DNA of 63,468 bases from Rhodobiaceae bacterium (GCA_018660505.1 JABJKE010000003.1:1-63468), one strand, 5' to 3'. Shown: positions 8,600 to 17,819, counted from the stretch's first letter. A program made the numbers and translations. The notes: generated by a model not told the origin, from the sequence alone.

Positions 8600-9756
8600 A
8601 CCGCATAGCCCGCCCGTTGAAAACCAGCCATAAGGTCGGCTTTTAAATCATCCGTATGCTCTAGGCCTATGGAGACGCGCAGCATTTGCCCATCGGTTTC
8701 AAACGGCACGGCGGTGCGCGGGGTTTCGCAAGGCACGATGAGGCTTTCAAATCCGCCCCAGCTATAGCCCATGCCAAACAACGAGAGATTGTCTAACATC
8801 TCGCCCAATTGGGCCTCGCTGCAGGGCTCTAATTCAAAAGAAAACAGACCGGCGGCGCCGCTGAAATCTCGCTGCCAAAGCGCATGGCCTGTATCCGAGG
8901 CGAGGGCGGGATAAAACACCCGCCGCACGAAAGGCAGGGTCTCCAACCAATGCGCCATATCCAGTGCCGAGGTTTGGTGTTGGTGCAGCCGAAGCGGCAA
9001 GGTGCGCAAACCCCGCAAAGCCAGAAACACATCATCGGGCGCCGCACAAAGCCCCAACATGGCGTGGGTGCGGCGTAAATCTTCGAAATTGGCCTTGGTG
9101 GCTGACACCGTGCCGAGCAGCGCATCGGCATGGCCGACGATATATTTGGTGGCCGCTTGCACCGAGAAATCTACCCCATGGTCAAGCGGTTTAAAGTGCA
9201 GCGGCGTCGCCCAGGTATTGTCCAGAGCGGTTTTGATTTTGCCGCTTGGGTGGGCGCGCGCGGCCGCCACAATGGCTGGCACATCTTGCACTTCGAAAGT
9301 TTGCGAGCCCGGGCTTTCCATAAATATCAGCCCGGTGTTGTCGCGCAGCAAATTGGTAATATCGCCACCGATAAGCGGGTCGTAATATTGCGTCTCGACG
9401 CCCATGCGCGCCATGAAACGGTCGCAAAATTTGCGCGTCGGCTCATAAGCCGTATCGACCATCAGCAAATGCTGGCCCGCTTCTAGGCCCGCCAAAATGG
9501 CCAGCGAGACCGCCGAAGCCCCCGACGGGGTCAGCACCGTGCCTTCTGCATTTTCCATTTCGCTGACGGCGCTTTCCAGCGCGGCGGAAGTGGGGGTGCC
9601 GCGTCGGCCATAAGTGTAAGGGATTTTCTGTTTGCCGCGAATGGCCGCCAGCGATGGATAGAGTATCGTCGAGGCATGGTAGACGGGCGTATTGACCGCT
9701 CCGTTGAACTCTTGAGACTTGCGCCCGGCAAGTATGGCTTTGGTTTCCTCTTTCAT
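8596..9756 (-). CDS. metC: Cystathionine beta-lyase
   Basis: 386 residues, Cys/Met metabolism PLP-enzyme family. It cleaves cystathionine to homocysteine, pyruvate and ammonia in methionine synthesis. Visible landmarks are the substrate-site region TYGRRGTPTSAALE, the PLP-contacting LDNTWATPL, the Schiff-base Lys in VQAATKYIVGHADALLG, and MGYSWGGFESLIV near the C-terminus, which is typical of beta-lyase MetC. It is divergent from aapJ; a metC gene next to the aap operon is also known in rhizobia. An intergenic region of 88 bp with two inverted repeats separates them. Confidence 0.92.
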   Translation of the reverse strand: MKEETKAILAGRKSQEFNGAVNTPVYHASTILYPSLAAIRGKQKIPYTYGRRGTPTSAALESAVSEMENAEGTVLTPSGASAVSLAILAGLEAGQHLLMVDTAYEPTRKFCDRFMARMGVETQYYDPLIGGDITNLLRDNTGLIFMESPGSQTFEVQDVPAIVAAARAHPSGKIKTALDNTWATPLHFKPLDHGVDFSVQAATKYIVGHADALLGTVSATKANFEDLRRTHAMLGLCAAPDDVFLALRGLRTLPLRLHQHQTSALDMAHWLETLPFVRRVFYPALASDTGHALWQRDFSGAAGLFSFELEPCSEAQLGEMLDNLSLFGMGYSWGGFESLIVPCETPRTAVPFETDGQMLRVSIGLEHTDDLKADLMAGFQRAGYAV

Positions 9757-9771
9757 TGTTTTCTTTCGCGC

Positions 9772-9819
9772 GGTAAGTGTTACCTTTGGTAAATGTTTTA
9801 AAGAGACAAATAGTGTCTC
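9772..9819. promoter_or_regulatory. Paired inverted repeats between metC and aapJ
   Basis: The 88-bp divergent intergenic region holds a perfect palindrome GGTAA-GTG-TTACC (9772-9784), a third GGTAA half-site at 9788-9792, and a second perfect inverted repeat GAGACA-AATAG-TGTCTC (9803-9819). The second repeat ends about 25 bp before the aapJ start. Candidate operators for one or two regulators of the divergent genes. No known motif was matched, so the role is inference. Confidence 0.45.
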
Positions 9820-9844
9820 CGAGTATTCTTGAAGGAAAACGATT

Positions 9845-10879
9845 ATGCAAATGTTCCGTCAAATTTTTCTCTGCTTTGGACTTCTGGTCATGGCCACGTT
9901 AACCGTCTCGTCGACGGCTCATGCGACAGGGCAAACGCTGGAGCTGGTGCAAAAGCGCGGCCATTTGAAATGCGGTGTGTCGCAAGGTCTGCCGGGTTTT
10001 TCGACACCCGATGATCGCGGAAGTTGGACCGGCATTGATGTCGATTTTTGCAAAGCCATGGCGGCCGCAATTTTTAACGACGCGAGCAAAGTGAAATTCA
10101 CGCCGCTTTCCGCCAAAGAACGCTTTACCGCCATTCAATCGGGCGAGGTCGATATCATCGCCCGCAACACCACCTGGTCGATGCATCGCGACACGGCGCT
10201 GGGCGTCGATTTTCCAGTGATTAATTATTATGACGGCCAAGGCTTTATGGTGCGCCGCGATTTGGGCATTAAATCGGCGCTCGAGCTAGATGGCGCCACG
10301 CTATGCACCAATCAAGGCACCACCACGGAGCTTAATGCGGCTGACTATTTTCGCTCGAACGCCATGCAATATGAAATCGTCGCTTTTGAAAAAGCCGACG
10401 AGTCCGTCGCCGCCTATAATTCAGGGCGCTGCGATGCCTATACAACCGACCATTCCGCGCTCTATGCGCAAAAGCTAAAGCTGACCGACCCCAAGGCACA
10501 TATTGTGCTGCCAGAGGTAATCTCGAAAGAGCCTTTGGGCCCGCTGGTGCGCCAAGGCGATTCGGCTTGGAACGATTTGGTGCGCTGGACCCATTACGCC
10601 AGTTTGACGGCGGAAGAATTGGGCGTCACTTCCAAAAACCTCAAAAAAATGAGCCGCTCGAGCAATCCTGCCATCCGTCGTTTGTTTGGGCTCGACGGAA
10701 GTTTTGGCGCCAATCTGGGGCTTTCGAAACAATGGGCGGTGCAAATCATTGGTTCCGTGGGTAATTATGGTGAGATTTTTGAACGCAATCTGGGCGTGAA
10801 AACGCCACTGGGGATTAAGCGCGGCGCCAATGCGCTGTGGACCCAGGGCGGCCTGCAATATGCGCCCCCCATTCGCTAA
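9845..10879 (+). CDS. aapJ: General L-amino-acid ABC transporter, periplasmic binding protein
   Basis: 344 residues. An N-terminal signal peptide (about residues 1-26, ending STAHA) is followed by the AapJ-type binding domain: VQKRGHLKCGVSQGLPGFS, SWTGIDVDFCKAMAAAIFND, LCTNQGTTTELNAADYF. It captures L-amino acids in the periplasm for the AapQMP inner-membrane complex. The start has GAAGGAAAAC upstream. It is the first gene of the aapJQMP operon. The family has broad specificity, so the physiological substrate set cannot be narrowed from sequence. Confidence 0.95.
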   Translation: MQMFRQIFLCFGLLVMATLTVSSTAHATGQTLELVQKRGHLKCGVSQGLPGFSTPDDRGSWTGIDVDFCKAMAAAIFNDASKVKFTPLSAKERFTAIQSGEVDIIARNTTWSMHRDTALGVDFPVINYYDGQGFMVRRDLGIKSALELDGATLCTNQGTTTELNAADYFRSNAMQYEIVAFEKADESVAAYNSGRCDAYTTDHSALYAQKLKLTDPKAHIVLPEVISKEPLGPLVRQGDSAWNDLVRWTHYASLTAEELGVTSKNLKKMSRSSNPAIRRLFGLDGSFGANLGLSKQWAVQIIGSVGNYGEIFERNLGVKTPLGIKRGANALWTQGGLQYAPPIR

Positions 10880-10917
10880 CGAGGCTTCCTATCCAAAACC
10901 TAGCCACTTCTAAATGG

Positions 10918-12066
10918 ATGCGCTCTTGGCTCAATCGCGATGCGCTCTTGCAAGCCATCGTGCTGCTGGCTGTGGTGGCGGGCATGGTATGGCTGGTCGG
11001 CAATGTGCAAAGCAATCTGGAACGGCAAAACATTAACTCGGGCTTTGGTTTTTTATCGGAGCGCGCAGGCTTTGGCATTAATCAAACGCTGATCGACTAT
11101 ACCGAGGATGACAGCTTCGGCCGCGTGGTCGTGGTCGGGCTTTTGAACACATTATTGGTTTCGGTTTTGGGCATTTTCTTTGCCACGCTGCTGGGCTTCT
11201 CGCTGGGCGTGGCACGGCTATCTCGCAATTGGCTGATTTCAAAAATTGCCATGGTCTATATTGAGATTTTCCGCAATGTGCCTTTGTTGCTGCAAATCAT
11301 GTTTTGGTATTTCGGCGTGTTGCGAAACCTGCCTTCGCCGCGCCAAGCGCTGTCCATCGGCGAGGCTATGTTCGTCAGCAATCGCGGGGTCGTCGTGCCA
11401 TGGCTCGAGGCGGGCGCGGGCGCTGTGTGGTATGGCGTGGCTTTCGCGGGCGTCTTGGCTGGCGGCTTTTGGCTGCGACGCCGCGCCTTAAAAATGAAAT
11501 TAAACACCGGCCAAGCAAGCCGCGTTTGGCGGCCTTTGGCGCTTCTAACACTGGCGCTGTTTGCGGTTGCCGCTTTACTGGCGGGCGTGCCTTTCACGCT
11601 GGATGTGCCGTATCTCAAGGGCTTTAACTTTCGCGGTGGCCTGACGGTTATTCCGGAGTTCGTGGCGCTGCTGCTGGCCTTGAGCCTTTATACGGCGGCC
11701 TTTATTGCCGAGATTGTTCGCGCTGGCATTAACGCGGTCGACAAAGGCCAGCGCGAGGCTTCCGCCGCCCTTGGCTTGCCCGAAAGCTTAGCGCTGCGTC
11801 TGGTGGTGATTCCGCAAGCTTTGCGGGTTATCATTCCGCCGCTGACCAGCCAATATTTAAACCTGACCAAAAATTCGTCTCTGGCGGTGGCCATTGCCTA
11901 TCCAGATATTGTGTCGGTATTGGCGGGCACCACGCTGTCGCAGGTTGGCCAAGCAGTGGAAATTATTTTCGTCACCATGATGATTTATTTGAGCTTGAGC
12001 TTGCTCACCTCTTGGGCGATGAACCGCTATAATCAGCGCATGGCTTTGGTAGGAAACGCCTCATGA
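10918..12066 (+). CDS. aapQ: General L-amino-acid ABC transporter permease AapQ
   Basis: About 382 residues from ATG 10918 ([12 protein letters not shown]). This start lacks a clear ribosome site; a GAGG lies at 10880-10883 but no standard start codon follows it at good spacing, so the N-terminus is uncertain by about ten residues. The protein is a polar amino-acid permease with several membrane segments, an extended periplasmic or loop insertion typical of AapQ, and the coupling motif region [25 protein letters not shown]. It pairs with AapM in the membrane. Its stop overlaps the aapM start (ATGA). Confidence 0.93.
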   Translation: MRSWLNRDALLQAIVLLAVVAGMVWLVGNVQSNLERQNINSGFGFLSERAGFGINQTLIDYTEDDSFGRVVVVGLLNTLLVSVLGIFFATLLGFSLGVARLSRNWLISKIAMVYIEIFRNVPLLLQIMFWYFGVLRNLPSPRQALSIGEAMFVSNRGVVVPWLEAGAGAVWYGVAFAGVLAGGFWLRRRALKMKLNTGQASRVWRPLALLTLALFAVAALLAGVPFTLDVPYLKGFNFRGGLTVIPEFVALLLALSLYTAAFIAEIVRAGINAVDKGQREASAALGLPESLALRLVVIPQALRVIIPPLTSQYLNLTKNSSLAVAIAYPDIVSVLAGTTLSQVGQAVEIIFVTMMIYLSLSLLTSWAMNRYNQRMALVGNAS

Positions 12067-13184
12067 GCGCGCAAACCTGGAGCCCCAAACCGGCCAGACC
12101 GGCCCCTGCCAATACCGTGGGTTTCGTCGGTTGGGCGCGCGAAAATCTTTTCGCCACCAAATTAGACACGGCGCTGACGCTGCTGTGCGTAACGCTTATT
12201 GTCTATACGCTCGAGGTGGTTTTCGGCTGGGCGATTATCGATGCGAGCTTTAGCGGCGAAGACCGCAAGGCCTGCCTCAAGCAAGTGCAAGGGGCGTGTT
12301 GGCCGTTTATCGATGCCAAATTGGGCCAGTTCATTTATGGCCGCTACCCGGAAATGGAACGCTGGCGGGTCGATTGGGTGTTTGCCATTGGCGCCTTGGG
12401 TCTGGTGCCTTTGCTGATGCCCAAAGTCGGGTGGAAACGCGCCAATGTGATTTTCATGCTGGGGTTTTATCCGCTGTTTTGTTTCTTCATGCTCACCGGC
12501 GGCGTGTTTGGCTTAACCCCCGTCGATACCACCGATTGGGGCGGCCTTTTGGTCACCCTCGTGGTGGCCATCACGGGGATTGTCGGCTCGCTGCCTTTGG
12601 GCATTTTGCTAGCATTGGGGCGACGCTCTGAATTGCCGATTGTGCGCGCCTTATGCGTTGCCTTTATCGAAATTTTTCGGGGCGTGCCGCTCATCACCGT
12701 GTTGTTTATGGCCAGCGTTATGCTGCCGTTGTTTTTGCCCGATGGGGTCAATTTCGATAAATTGGTCCGCTGCCTCATCGGCGTGGCGCTGTTCTCGTCG
12801 GCCTATATGGCCGAAGTGGTGCGCGGCGGGTTGCAAGCCATCCCCAAAGGACAATATGAGGCTGCCGCCGCCCTCGGGCTCGGCTATTGGAAGACCACGC
12901 GGCTGATTATTCTGCCGCAAGCCTTGAAGCTGGTTATTCCGGGCATCGTCAATACGTTCATTGGTTTGTTTAAAGACACGACTTTAGTGCTTATCGTTGG
13001 TCTGTTTGATTTGCTGGGCATTGTGCAATTGCACTTTACCGACAGCAGTTGGGCGACGCCCGAAACCCATATCACGGGCTATGCTTTTGCCGCCTTTGTG
13101 TTTTGGGTATTTTGTTTTGCGATGTCGCGCTATTCAATTTTCATGGAAAACCATCTGTCGACCGACAGAGATAAAGAGAGCTAG
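12063..13184 (+). CDS. aapM: General L-amino-acid ABC transporter permease AapM
   Basis: 373 residues. Several membrane segments, with the conserved permease region [21 protein letters not shown] (EAA loop that contacts the ATPase) and [15 protein letters not shown] large loop near residues 55-110 (with two Cys in [13 protein letters not shown]) is characteristic of the long AapM type. It forms the transmembrane channel with AapQ. It overlaps aapQ by 4 bp and is followed 8 bp later by aapP. Confidence 0.94.
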   Translation: MSAQTWSPKPARPAPANTVGFVGWARENLFATKLDTALTLLCVTLIVYTLEVVFGWAIIDASFSGEDRKACLKQVQGACWPFIDAKLGQFIYGRYPEMERWRVDWVFAIGALGLVPLLMPKVGWKRANVIFMLGFYPLFCFFMLTGGVFGLTPVDTTDWGGLLVTLVVAITGIVGSLPLGILLALGRRSELPIVRALCVAFIEIFRGVPLITVLFMASVMLPLFLPDGVNFDKLVRCLIGVALFSSAYMAEVVRGGLQAIPKGQYEAAAALGLGYWKTTRLIILPQALKLVIPGIVNTFIGLFKDTTLVLIVGLFDLLGIVQLHFTDSSWATPETHITGYAFAAFVFWVFCFAMSRYSIFMENHLSTDRDKES

Positions 13185-13192
13185 GAAGAGCT

Positions 13193-13933
13193 ATGACGGA
13201 TCCTGTCATTCGTATATCGAACATGAATAAATGGTTCGGCACGTTTCATGTGTTGCGCGATATCAACTTGCAAGTGGCGGCGGGCGAAAAGATTGTCATC
13301 TGTGGGCCTTCGGGCAGTGGCAAGTCGACGCTCATTCGTTGCCTCAATCGGCTCGAGCATCATCAAGAGGGCCATATTGAAGTGGAAGGCGTGTCGCTGG
13401 ATGGCTCGATGAAAAACCTCGAGAGCATTCGCTCGAACGTCGGCATGGTGTTTCAGCAGTTCAATTTATTTCCGCATATGAGCGTATTGGAAAATTGCAC
13501 ATTGGCACCCATTTGGGTGAAGCAGAAAACCAAACAAGAGGCGGAAGCGCTGGCCCGTCAGTTTTTGGAGCGAGTGCGCATTCCAGACCAAGCCGATAAA
13601 TATCCCGGCCAATTGTCGGGCGGTCAGCAGCAGCGGGTGGCCATTGCGCGCGCCCTGTGCATGAACCCCGACATTATGTTGTTCGATGAGCCCACCTCGG
13701 CATTGGACCCCGAGATGATTAAAGAAGTGCTCGACGTGATGGTAGAGCTGGCCGAAGACGGTATGACCATGTTGTGCGTGACCCATGAAATGGGCTTTGC
13801 GCGACAAGTCGCCGACCGGGTTATTTTTATGGATGAGGGCGAGATTGTGGAAGAAAATGAGCCAGAAGCGTTTTTCTCCAATCCGCAAAACGAGCGCACG
13901 AAAATGTTCCTCAGCCAAGTTCTCTCGCATTAA
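13193..13933 (+). CDS. aapP: General L-amino-acid ABC transporter ATP-binding protein
   Basis: 246 residues, the full length of an amino-acid ABC ATPase. Walker A is GPSGSGKST, the Q-loop [16 protein letters not shown], the signature LSGGQQQR, Walker [16 protein letters not shown], and the switch His VTHEMGFA. It energises AapQM. The start has AGGAAGAGCT upstream. It is the last gene of the operon, with a convergent acetyltransferase gene 10 bp downstream. Confidence 0.96.
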   Translation: MTDPVIRISNMNKWFGTFHVLRDINLQVAAGEKIVICGPSGSGKSTLIRCLNRLEHHQEGHIEVEGVSLDGSMKNLESIRSNVGMVFQQFNLFPHMSVLENCTLAPIWVKQKTKQEAEALARQFLERVRIPDQADKYPGQLSGGQQQRVAIARALCMNPDIMLFDEPTSALDPEMIKEVLDVMVELAEDGMTMLCVTHEMGFARQVADRVIFMDEGEIVEENEPEAFFSNPQNERTKMFLSQVLSH

Positions 13934-13943
13934 GGGAGCGGCT

Positions 13944-14480
13944 TTATTCGTCCAAAATCTCGACTTGCTTTCGATTGTAAGCGCTAAACCCGGCCTTTTG
14001 ATACAGCCGCAAAGCAGCCGGATGGTCGAGCGTGCAGGTTTGAATGAGAATGCGTTTGGCGTCGCGCGCTTGAATAATCTCTAGCACTTGGCGCACCATC
14101 AGGGGGCCATAGCCTTTGCCAATCTGGCCTTCAATCAGCCCGATGAACACAATCTCGACTTGCGGGAAGAATTTAAAGTTCAACTCGACAAAGCCAATCG
14201 GCTGATGGTTTTCGCTCAGCAGATAAATCTCGGTGGCCGGATGATGCACCAGCGCCGCCAATTGATGGTCGTTTAAATAGCGCCGATTGACCCAATGCCA
14301 TTGCCGCCCCACTTTGTCGTAAATATCGCGATAGGCATCGAGCTGAATGCCCTCGACGCGGGTAAAGGCCACGCCCTCTGGCCAAGCCGGCGTCTGTTGC
14401 ACCAAACTATCGAGCGAGGCTAAATCCCGAAACGGAGCTTCCATCGATAAATGGGTGACGACGGTTTGAAAACTTGGCAT
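13944..14480 (-). CDS. GNAT-family N-acetyltransferase
   Basis: 178 residues. The acetyl-CoA-binding core is visible as EGQIGKGYGPLMVRQVLEII (motif A) and DHPAALRLYQKAGF (motif B), preceded by IGFVELNFKFFPQVEIVFIG. The substrate is unknown. It starts 10 bp after the stop of cysK on the same strand and is probably co-transcribed with it. That might hint at an amine or amino-acid substrate, but this is only a context guess. Confidence 0.85.
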   Translation of the reverse strand: MPSFQTVVTHLSMEAPFRDLASLDSLVQQTPAWPEGVAFTRVEGIQLDAYRDIYDKVGRQWHWVNRRYLNDHQLAALVHHPATEIYLLSENHQPIGFVELNFKFFPQVEIVFIGLIEGQIGKGYGPLMVRQVLEIIQARDAKRILIQTCTLDHPAALRLYQKAGFSAYNRKQVEILDE

Positions 14481-14490
14481 GGGGCCGCGC

Positions 14491-15489
14491 CTATAGCCAA
14501 TCGGGGCAGGGCAGGCCTTGCTGTTTTAAAAACTCAGGGTTGAAAAGCTTCGATTGATAGCGCGTGCCATAGTCGCACAAAATGGTGACAATCGTATGGC
14601 CGGGCCCTAAATCTTGCGCCATCCGCATGGCGCCCGCAATGTTAATGCCACTCGAGCCGCCCAGCACAAGGCCTTCGTCTTGCAATAGATCGAAAACAAT
14701 CGGCAGGGCTTCGGCATCGGAGATTTGATAGGCATCATCTATCGGGGCGTCTTGCAAATTAGCGGTCACGCGGCCTTGGCCGATGCCTTCGGTAATCGAC
14801 GTGCCTTCGCTGCGTAATTCGCCGTGTTTATACCAATGATACATATTGGCGCCCATCGGGTCGGCGGCGGCAATGCGAATGTTTTGGTTTTGCTGTTTTA
14901 AATAAATCCCCGTGCCAGCCAAAGTGCCGCCCGTGCCAATGGCGCAGGTAAAGCCATCGACTTTGCCTTCGGTTTGCGCCCAAATTTCGGGGCCCGTGGT
15001 TTCAATATGGGCGAGGCGATTGGCGATATTGTCAAATTGATTGGCCCAAATGGCGCCCGCTTCGTGTTTTTCGTTTAACTCGGCCGCCAGACGACCGGAA
15101 TATTTGACGTAATTATTGTCATCGGCATAGGGCACGGCAGGCACTTCAATCAGCTCGGCGCCGGCCAGACGCAGCATATCTTTTTTCTCTTGCGCCTGTG
15201 TCTCGGGTATCACAATCACCGATTTATAGCCCAGCGCATTGGCCACCAAAGCGATGCCAATGCCGGTATTGCCTGCTGTGCCTTCGACAATTGTGCCGCC
15301 GGGTTTCAGGCTGCCCGATTTTTCGGCTTCGCGAATAATGTAAAGCGCAGCGCGGTCTTTGACCGATTGTCCGGGGTTCATAAATTCGGCTTTGCCCAAA
15401 ATCATACAGCCGGTTTCGGCAGAAGCTTTTTTCAGTTGAATAAGGGGCGTGTTTCCGATGGCGTCTATCATGCCTGAGTGAAACTGCAT
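14491..15489 (-). CDS. cysK: Cysteine synthase A (O-acetylserine sulfhydrylase)
   Basis: 332 residues, PLP fold-type II. It joins O-acetylserine and sulfide to form cysteine. Motifs: IGNTPLIQLKK at the N-terminus, the Schiff-base Lys in NPGQSVKDRAA, the substrate loop EGTAGNTGIGIAL, the phosphate-binding GTGGTLAGTG, and the C-terminal GGSSGINIAGA. It is a longer variant (about 20 residues over E. coli CysK), with an extended C-terminus ending PCPDWL, as in many alphaproteobacteria. The ribosome site is AAGGAG. It is divergent from the ChrR-like gene. Confidence 0.94.
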   Translation of the reverse strand: MQFHSGMIDAIGNTPLIQLKKASAETGCMILGKAEFMNPGQSVKDRAALYIIREAEKSGSLKPGGTIVEGTAGNTGIGIALVANALGYKSVIVIPETQAQEKKDMLRLAGAELIEVPAVPYADDNNYVKYSGRLAAELNEKHEAGAIWANQFDNIANRLAHIETTGPEIWAQTEGKVDGFTCAIGTGGTLAGTGIYLKQQNQNIRIAAADPMGANMYHWYKHGELRSEGTSITEGIGQGRVTANLQDAPIDDAYQISDAEALPIVFDLLQDEGLVLGGSSGINIAGAMRMAQDLGPGHTIVTILCDYGTRYQSKLFNPEFLKQQGLPCPDWL

Positions 15490-15555
15490 AAAATCTCCTT
15501 ACCTGAACGCCAAAAGGGCTTTGCCGAGAGGCTTAACTTAATTTATTCATTGGTG

Positions 15556-15583
15556 TGAACCAAACGATGACCTATATCGTATA
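15556..15583 (+). promoter_or_regulatory. Candidate ECF-type promoter of the ChrR-like operon
   Basis: TGAACC at 15556-15561 and CGTATA at 15578-15583 are separated by 16 bp, and lie about 40 bp before the TTG start. This resembles the GAAC-(16-17)-CGT arrangement of ECF sigma factors. A TATAAT hexamer at 15582-15587 overlaps but has no good -35 box at 17 bp. Short motifs like this occur by chance, so the call rests mainly on position and on the type of gene it precedes. Confidence 0.35.
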
Positions 15584-15624
15584 TAATATGAGTGTCGCGG
15601 GAATAGAAGCGTAAAGAGAAGATT

Positions 15625-16311
15625 TTGATAGTACATAAGCAAACAAATTCAGGCCTAGATAGTCTGGTGGCCCAATATGTGGGCGGTGAGCTGGGGCTTG
15701 GCATGTCTGTGCTAATGGCCAGCTATTTAACCTTATCGCCAGAGGCGCGCCAAGATGTGGCCGCCCTCGAGCAAATCAATGGCGCGCTTTTAGAAGAAGC
15801 CGAGCCAGCCGCCATGAACGCCGATGCGCTCGATAAATTATTATCGCGCCTAGACGAGCCGCAACCAGAAATAGCCGCCGAGCCAGAAGCCGCCGCCAAG
15901 CCAGAGTGCCAAACGAGCGATGTGAACCAAGACTTGCCTGCCCCTTTGCGGGCGCTTTTCGCCAAACCCATAGAACAAGAACGCTGGCGTTTCGCTTATC
16001 CGGGCGTGCGCCATGTAGAGCTGCCTATCGGCGATAGCGGCGAAACGGTGAAACTATTGAAAATCAAGCCAGGCAAAGCCGCCCCGCGCCATACCCATAA
16101 CGGTATGGAGGCGACTTTGGTTTTGCGCGGTGCCTTTCGAGATGGCGAACGGGTTTATCAGCGCGGCGATTTGGCCGTGGCCGACCATGACGTGCAGCAC
16201 CGCCCGCGCGCCGAAGGCGAAGAAGATTGCATTTGCTTGGCCGTGACCGATGGCGCTTTGCGCTTTACCGATACGATAGGCCGTATGGCCCGAGACTTTT
16301 TTGTTCGCTAG
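15625..16311 (+). CDS. ChrR-like cupin protein with degenerate anti-sigma zinc site
   Basis: 228 residues from a TTG start with AGAGAAG upstream. The fold is that of ChrR, the anti-sigma factor that holds sigma-E until singlet oxygen releases it: an N-terminal helical domain (1-75), an Ala/Pro/Glu-rich linker (77-105) and a C-terminal cupin. In ChrR the first domain binds zinc through a His-x3-Cys-x2-Cys site; here that segment reads ASYLTLSPEARQ, so the ligands have become Tyr34, Ser38 and Ala41. The cupin ligands are kept: His156, His158, Glu162 (RHTHNGMEATLVL) and His192 (VQHRP). No sigma factor gene is adjacent. It heads an operon with DUF6134 and SDR genes next to photolyase and lipid-modification genes. 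It may be a zinc-independent anti-sigma factor or a free cupin sensor. Confidence 0.85.
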   Translation: MIVHKQTNSGLDSLVAQYVGGELGLGMSVLMASYLTLSPEARQDVAALEQINGALLEEAEPAAMNADALDKLLSRLDEPQPEIAAEPEAAAKPECQTSDVNQDLPAPLRALFAKPIEQERWRFAYPGVRHVELPIGDSGETVKLLKIKPGKAAPRHTHNGMEATLVLRGAFRDGERVYQRGDLAVADHDVQHRPRAEGEEDCICLAVTDGALRFTDTIGRMARDFFVR

Positions 16312-17017
16312 ACCGCTGCTTGTGACACTCGTGGCGCTGGCTTTGCTGCAAAGCCCCGCCCAAGCTTTTGCCGAGCGCGTATCGACAGATTGGCTCGGTG
16401 GTATTCCAGAGAGCAATCGGCTAGCTTATGAGGTCACCCGCAAGGGCAAACGGCACGGGTTTCAAGTGTTTGAGTTTAGCCGGGATGCGGCGGGAAACCT
16501 GATTGTCGATGTGCATATCGAAATTAATTTCAAATTCGGCCCCATTACTCTATTCCGCTACAGCCATAAAAACCGAGAAGTCTGGCGCGATGGGGTGGTG
16601 CAATCTGTGGTCTCGCGCACCAATAATAATGGCGAGGCGGAGTTTTCTAATTTGCAACGCGAAGGCGCCAGCCTCATCGGCAGCGGCACGAAATATGAGG
16701 GCCAGCTCGACGACCCGATAATGCCGACCAGTTATTTCAACCCAAATTTCATCCGTCAAACGCGCTTTGTCTCGACCCAAGATGGACGATTGATGAAAGC
16801 GGACGTCGAAGAATTGGGCCGCGAAACACTGAACTTGCCCAATGGCCAAGTTGAAGCGACGCGGTTTCGTCTGGCTGGCAAATTGGCGATTGATATTTGG
16901 TACACAGATGCGGGCCAATGGGTGCAAACCGAGTTTTCGCGCGGCAAAAATGTATTGCTGATTAAGCAAATCGACCCCGCAACCCTGCCGCCGCGCCGCG
17001 ATTGGGCGCGGCCTTAA
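16301..17017 (+). CDS. DUF6134-like exported protein
   Basis: 238 residues from TTG 16301, which overlaps the 3' end of the ChrR-like gene by 11 bp; translation is probably coupled. A signal peptide is clear (MFARPLLVTLVALALLQSPA, then QAFA). The mature part is beta-rich, with NRLAYEVTRKGKRHGFQVFE, TNNNGEAEFSNLQREG and MPTSYFNPNF; this matches what I know as the DUF6134 family, found beside ChrR and SDR genes. The function is unknown; a periplasmic or outer-membrane lipid-related role is a guess from context. Confidence 0.72.
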   Translation: MFARPLLVTLVALALLQSPAQAFAERVSTDWLGGIPESNRLAYEVTRKGKRHGFQVFEFSRDAAGNLIVDVHIEINFKFGPITLFRYSHKNREVWRDGVVQSVVSRTNNNGEAEFSNLQREGASLIGSGTKYEGQLDDPIMPTSYFNPNFIRQTRFVSTQDGRLMKADVEELGRETLNLPNGQVEATRFRLAGKLAIDIWYTDAGQWVQTEFSRGKNVLLIKQIDPATLPPRRDWARP

Positions 17018-17037
17018 AGCGAACGGAGCGAGGTCTC

Positions 17038-17805
17038 ATGAGCCCTAAAATTGTTACCCCACAAGATGGCTGCGCCTGGATTACCGGCGCGTCTTCGGGC
17101 ATTGGCGCGGCTCTGGCGCAAGAACTGGCGTCGCGTGGCTGGCAAGTCGCCATTTCGGCGCGGCGCAAGGCAGATTTAACGCGTATCGCCAAAACCCACG
17201 CCAATATCACCGCCTTTGTCTGCGATGTCACCGATCGCGAGGCGATGGCGGCCACGGCAGGCAAAATCGAGAAAAAACTTGGGCCCATTGCTTTGGGAAT
17301 TATGAATGCAGGGATTTATCTGCCGACGGCGTTTCCTGAATTTGATGCCGATATATTCGACCGCACATTTGCGGTCAACCTAACCGGTACGGTCAATGGC
17401 ATCGCCGCGCTAATGCCGCTTATGGTGGCGCGCCAGCTCGGCCATATGTCGCTGGTCTCCTCAGTGGCTGGATATGGCGGCCTGCCAACCTCGGCGGCCT
17501 ATGGGGCGTCGAAAGCGGCGCTGTTTAACTTGGGCGAGTCGATGGCCATGGATTTAAAGGCGTCTGGCGTGCATGTCTCGATGGTCGCGCCGGGCTTTGT
17601 CAAAACCCCCGCGACCGACGTCAATCCGTTCCCCATGCCGTTTATCATCGAGGCCGAAGACGCCGCCAAACGCATCGCCACTGGCTTGGCCAAAGGCAAG
17701 ACCCATATCTCGTTCCCCAAACGCTTCAGCTTTTTACTGCGCGTCCTCAATTGGTTGCCACGGGGCCTTTATGTGAAGCTGGTAGGTGCTGGCACCAATA
17801 AGTAG
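17038..17805 (+). CDS. Short-chain dehydrogenase/reductase
   Basis: 255 residues from ATG 17038 (GCGAGG upstream). Classical SDR: cofactor motif TGASSGIG (about residues 17-24), NAG motif in IMNAGIYLP, catalytic Ser in LVSSVAGYGG and the Tyr-x3-Lys pair in YGASKAAL. The C-terminus FLLRVLNWLPRGLYVKLVG is hydrophobic and may bind the membrane, as expected for a lipid-type substrate. An SDR gene of this type belongs to the sigma-E/ChrR regulon of Rhodobacter. The substrate is unknown. It ends 14 bp from the convergent methyltransferase gene. Confidence 0.88.
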   Translation: MSPKIVTPQDGCAWITGASSGIGAALAQELASRGWQVAISARRKADLTRIAKTHANITAFVCDVTDREAMAATAGKIEKKLGPIALGIMNAGIYLPTAFPEFDADIFDRTFAVNLTGTVNGIAALMPLMVARQLGHMSLVSSVAGYGGLPTSAAYGASKAALFNLGESMAMDLKASGVHVSMVAPGFVKTPATDVNPFPMPFIIEAEDAAKRIATGLAKGKTHISFPKRFSFLLRVLNWLPRGLYVKLVGAGTNK

Positions 17806-17819
17806 AGCGCAGTCTCGTC

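Noticed and set aside
9757-9844. SAM-type riboswitch upstream of metC
   Set aside because: The leader is too short and shows none of the conserved SAM-II core; only inverted repeats are visible.
10879-10917. Upstream extension of aapQ into the aapJ end (frame open to 10837)
   Set aside because: It would overlap aapJ by about 40 bp and has no permease-like sequence; the ATC codon after the GAGG at 10880 is not a credible start. ATG 10918 is kept with reservation.
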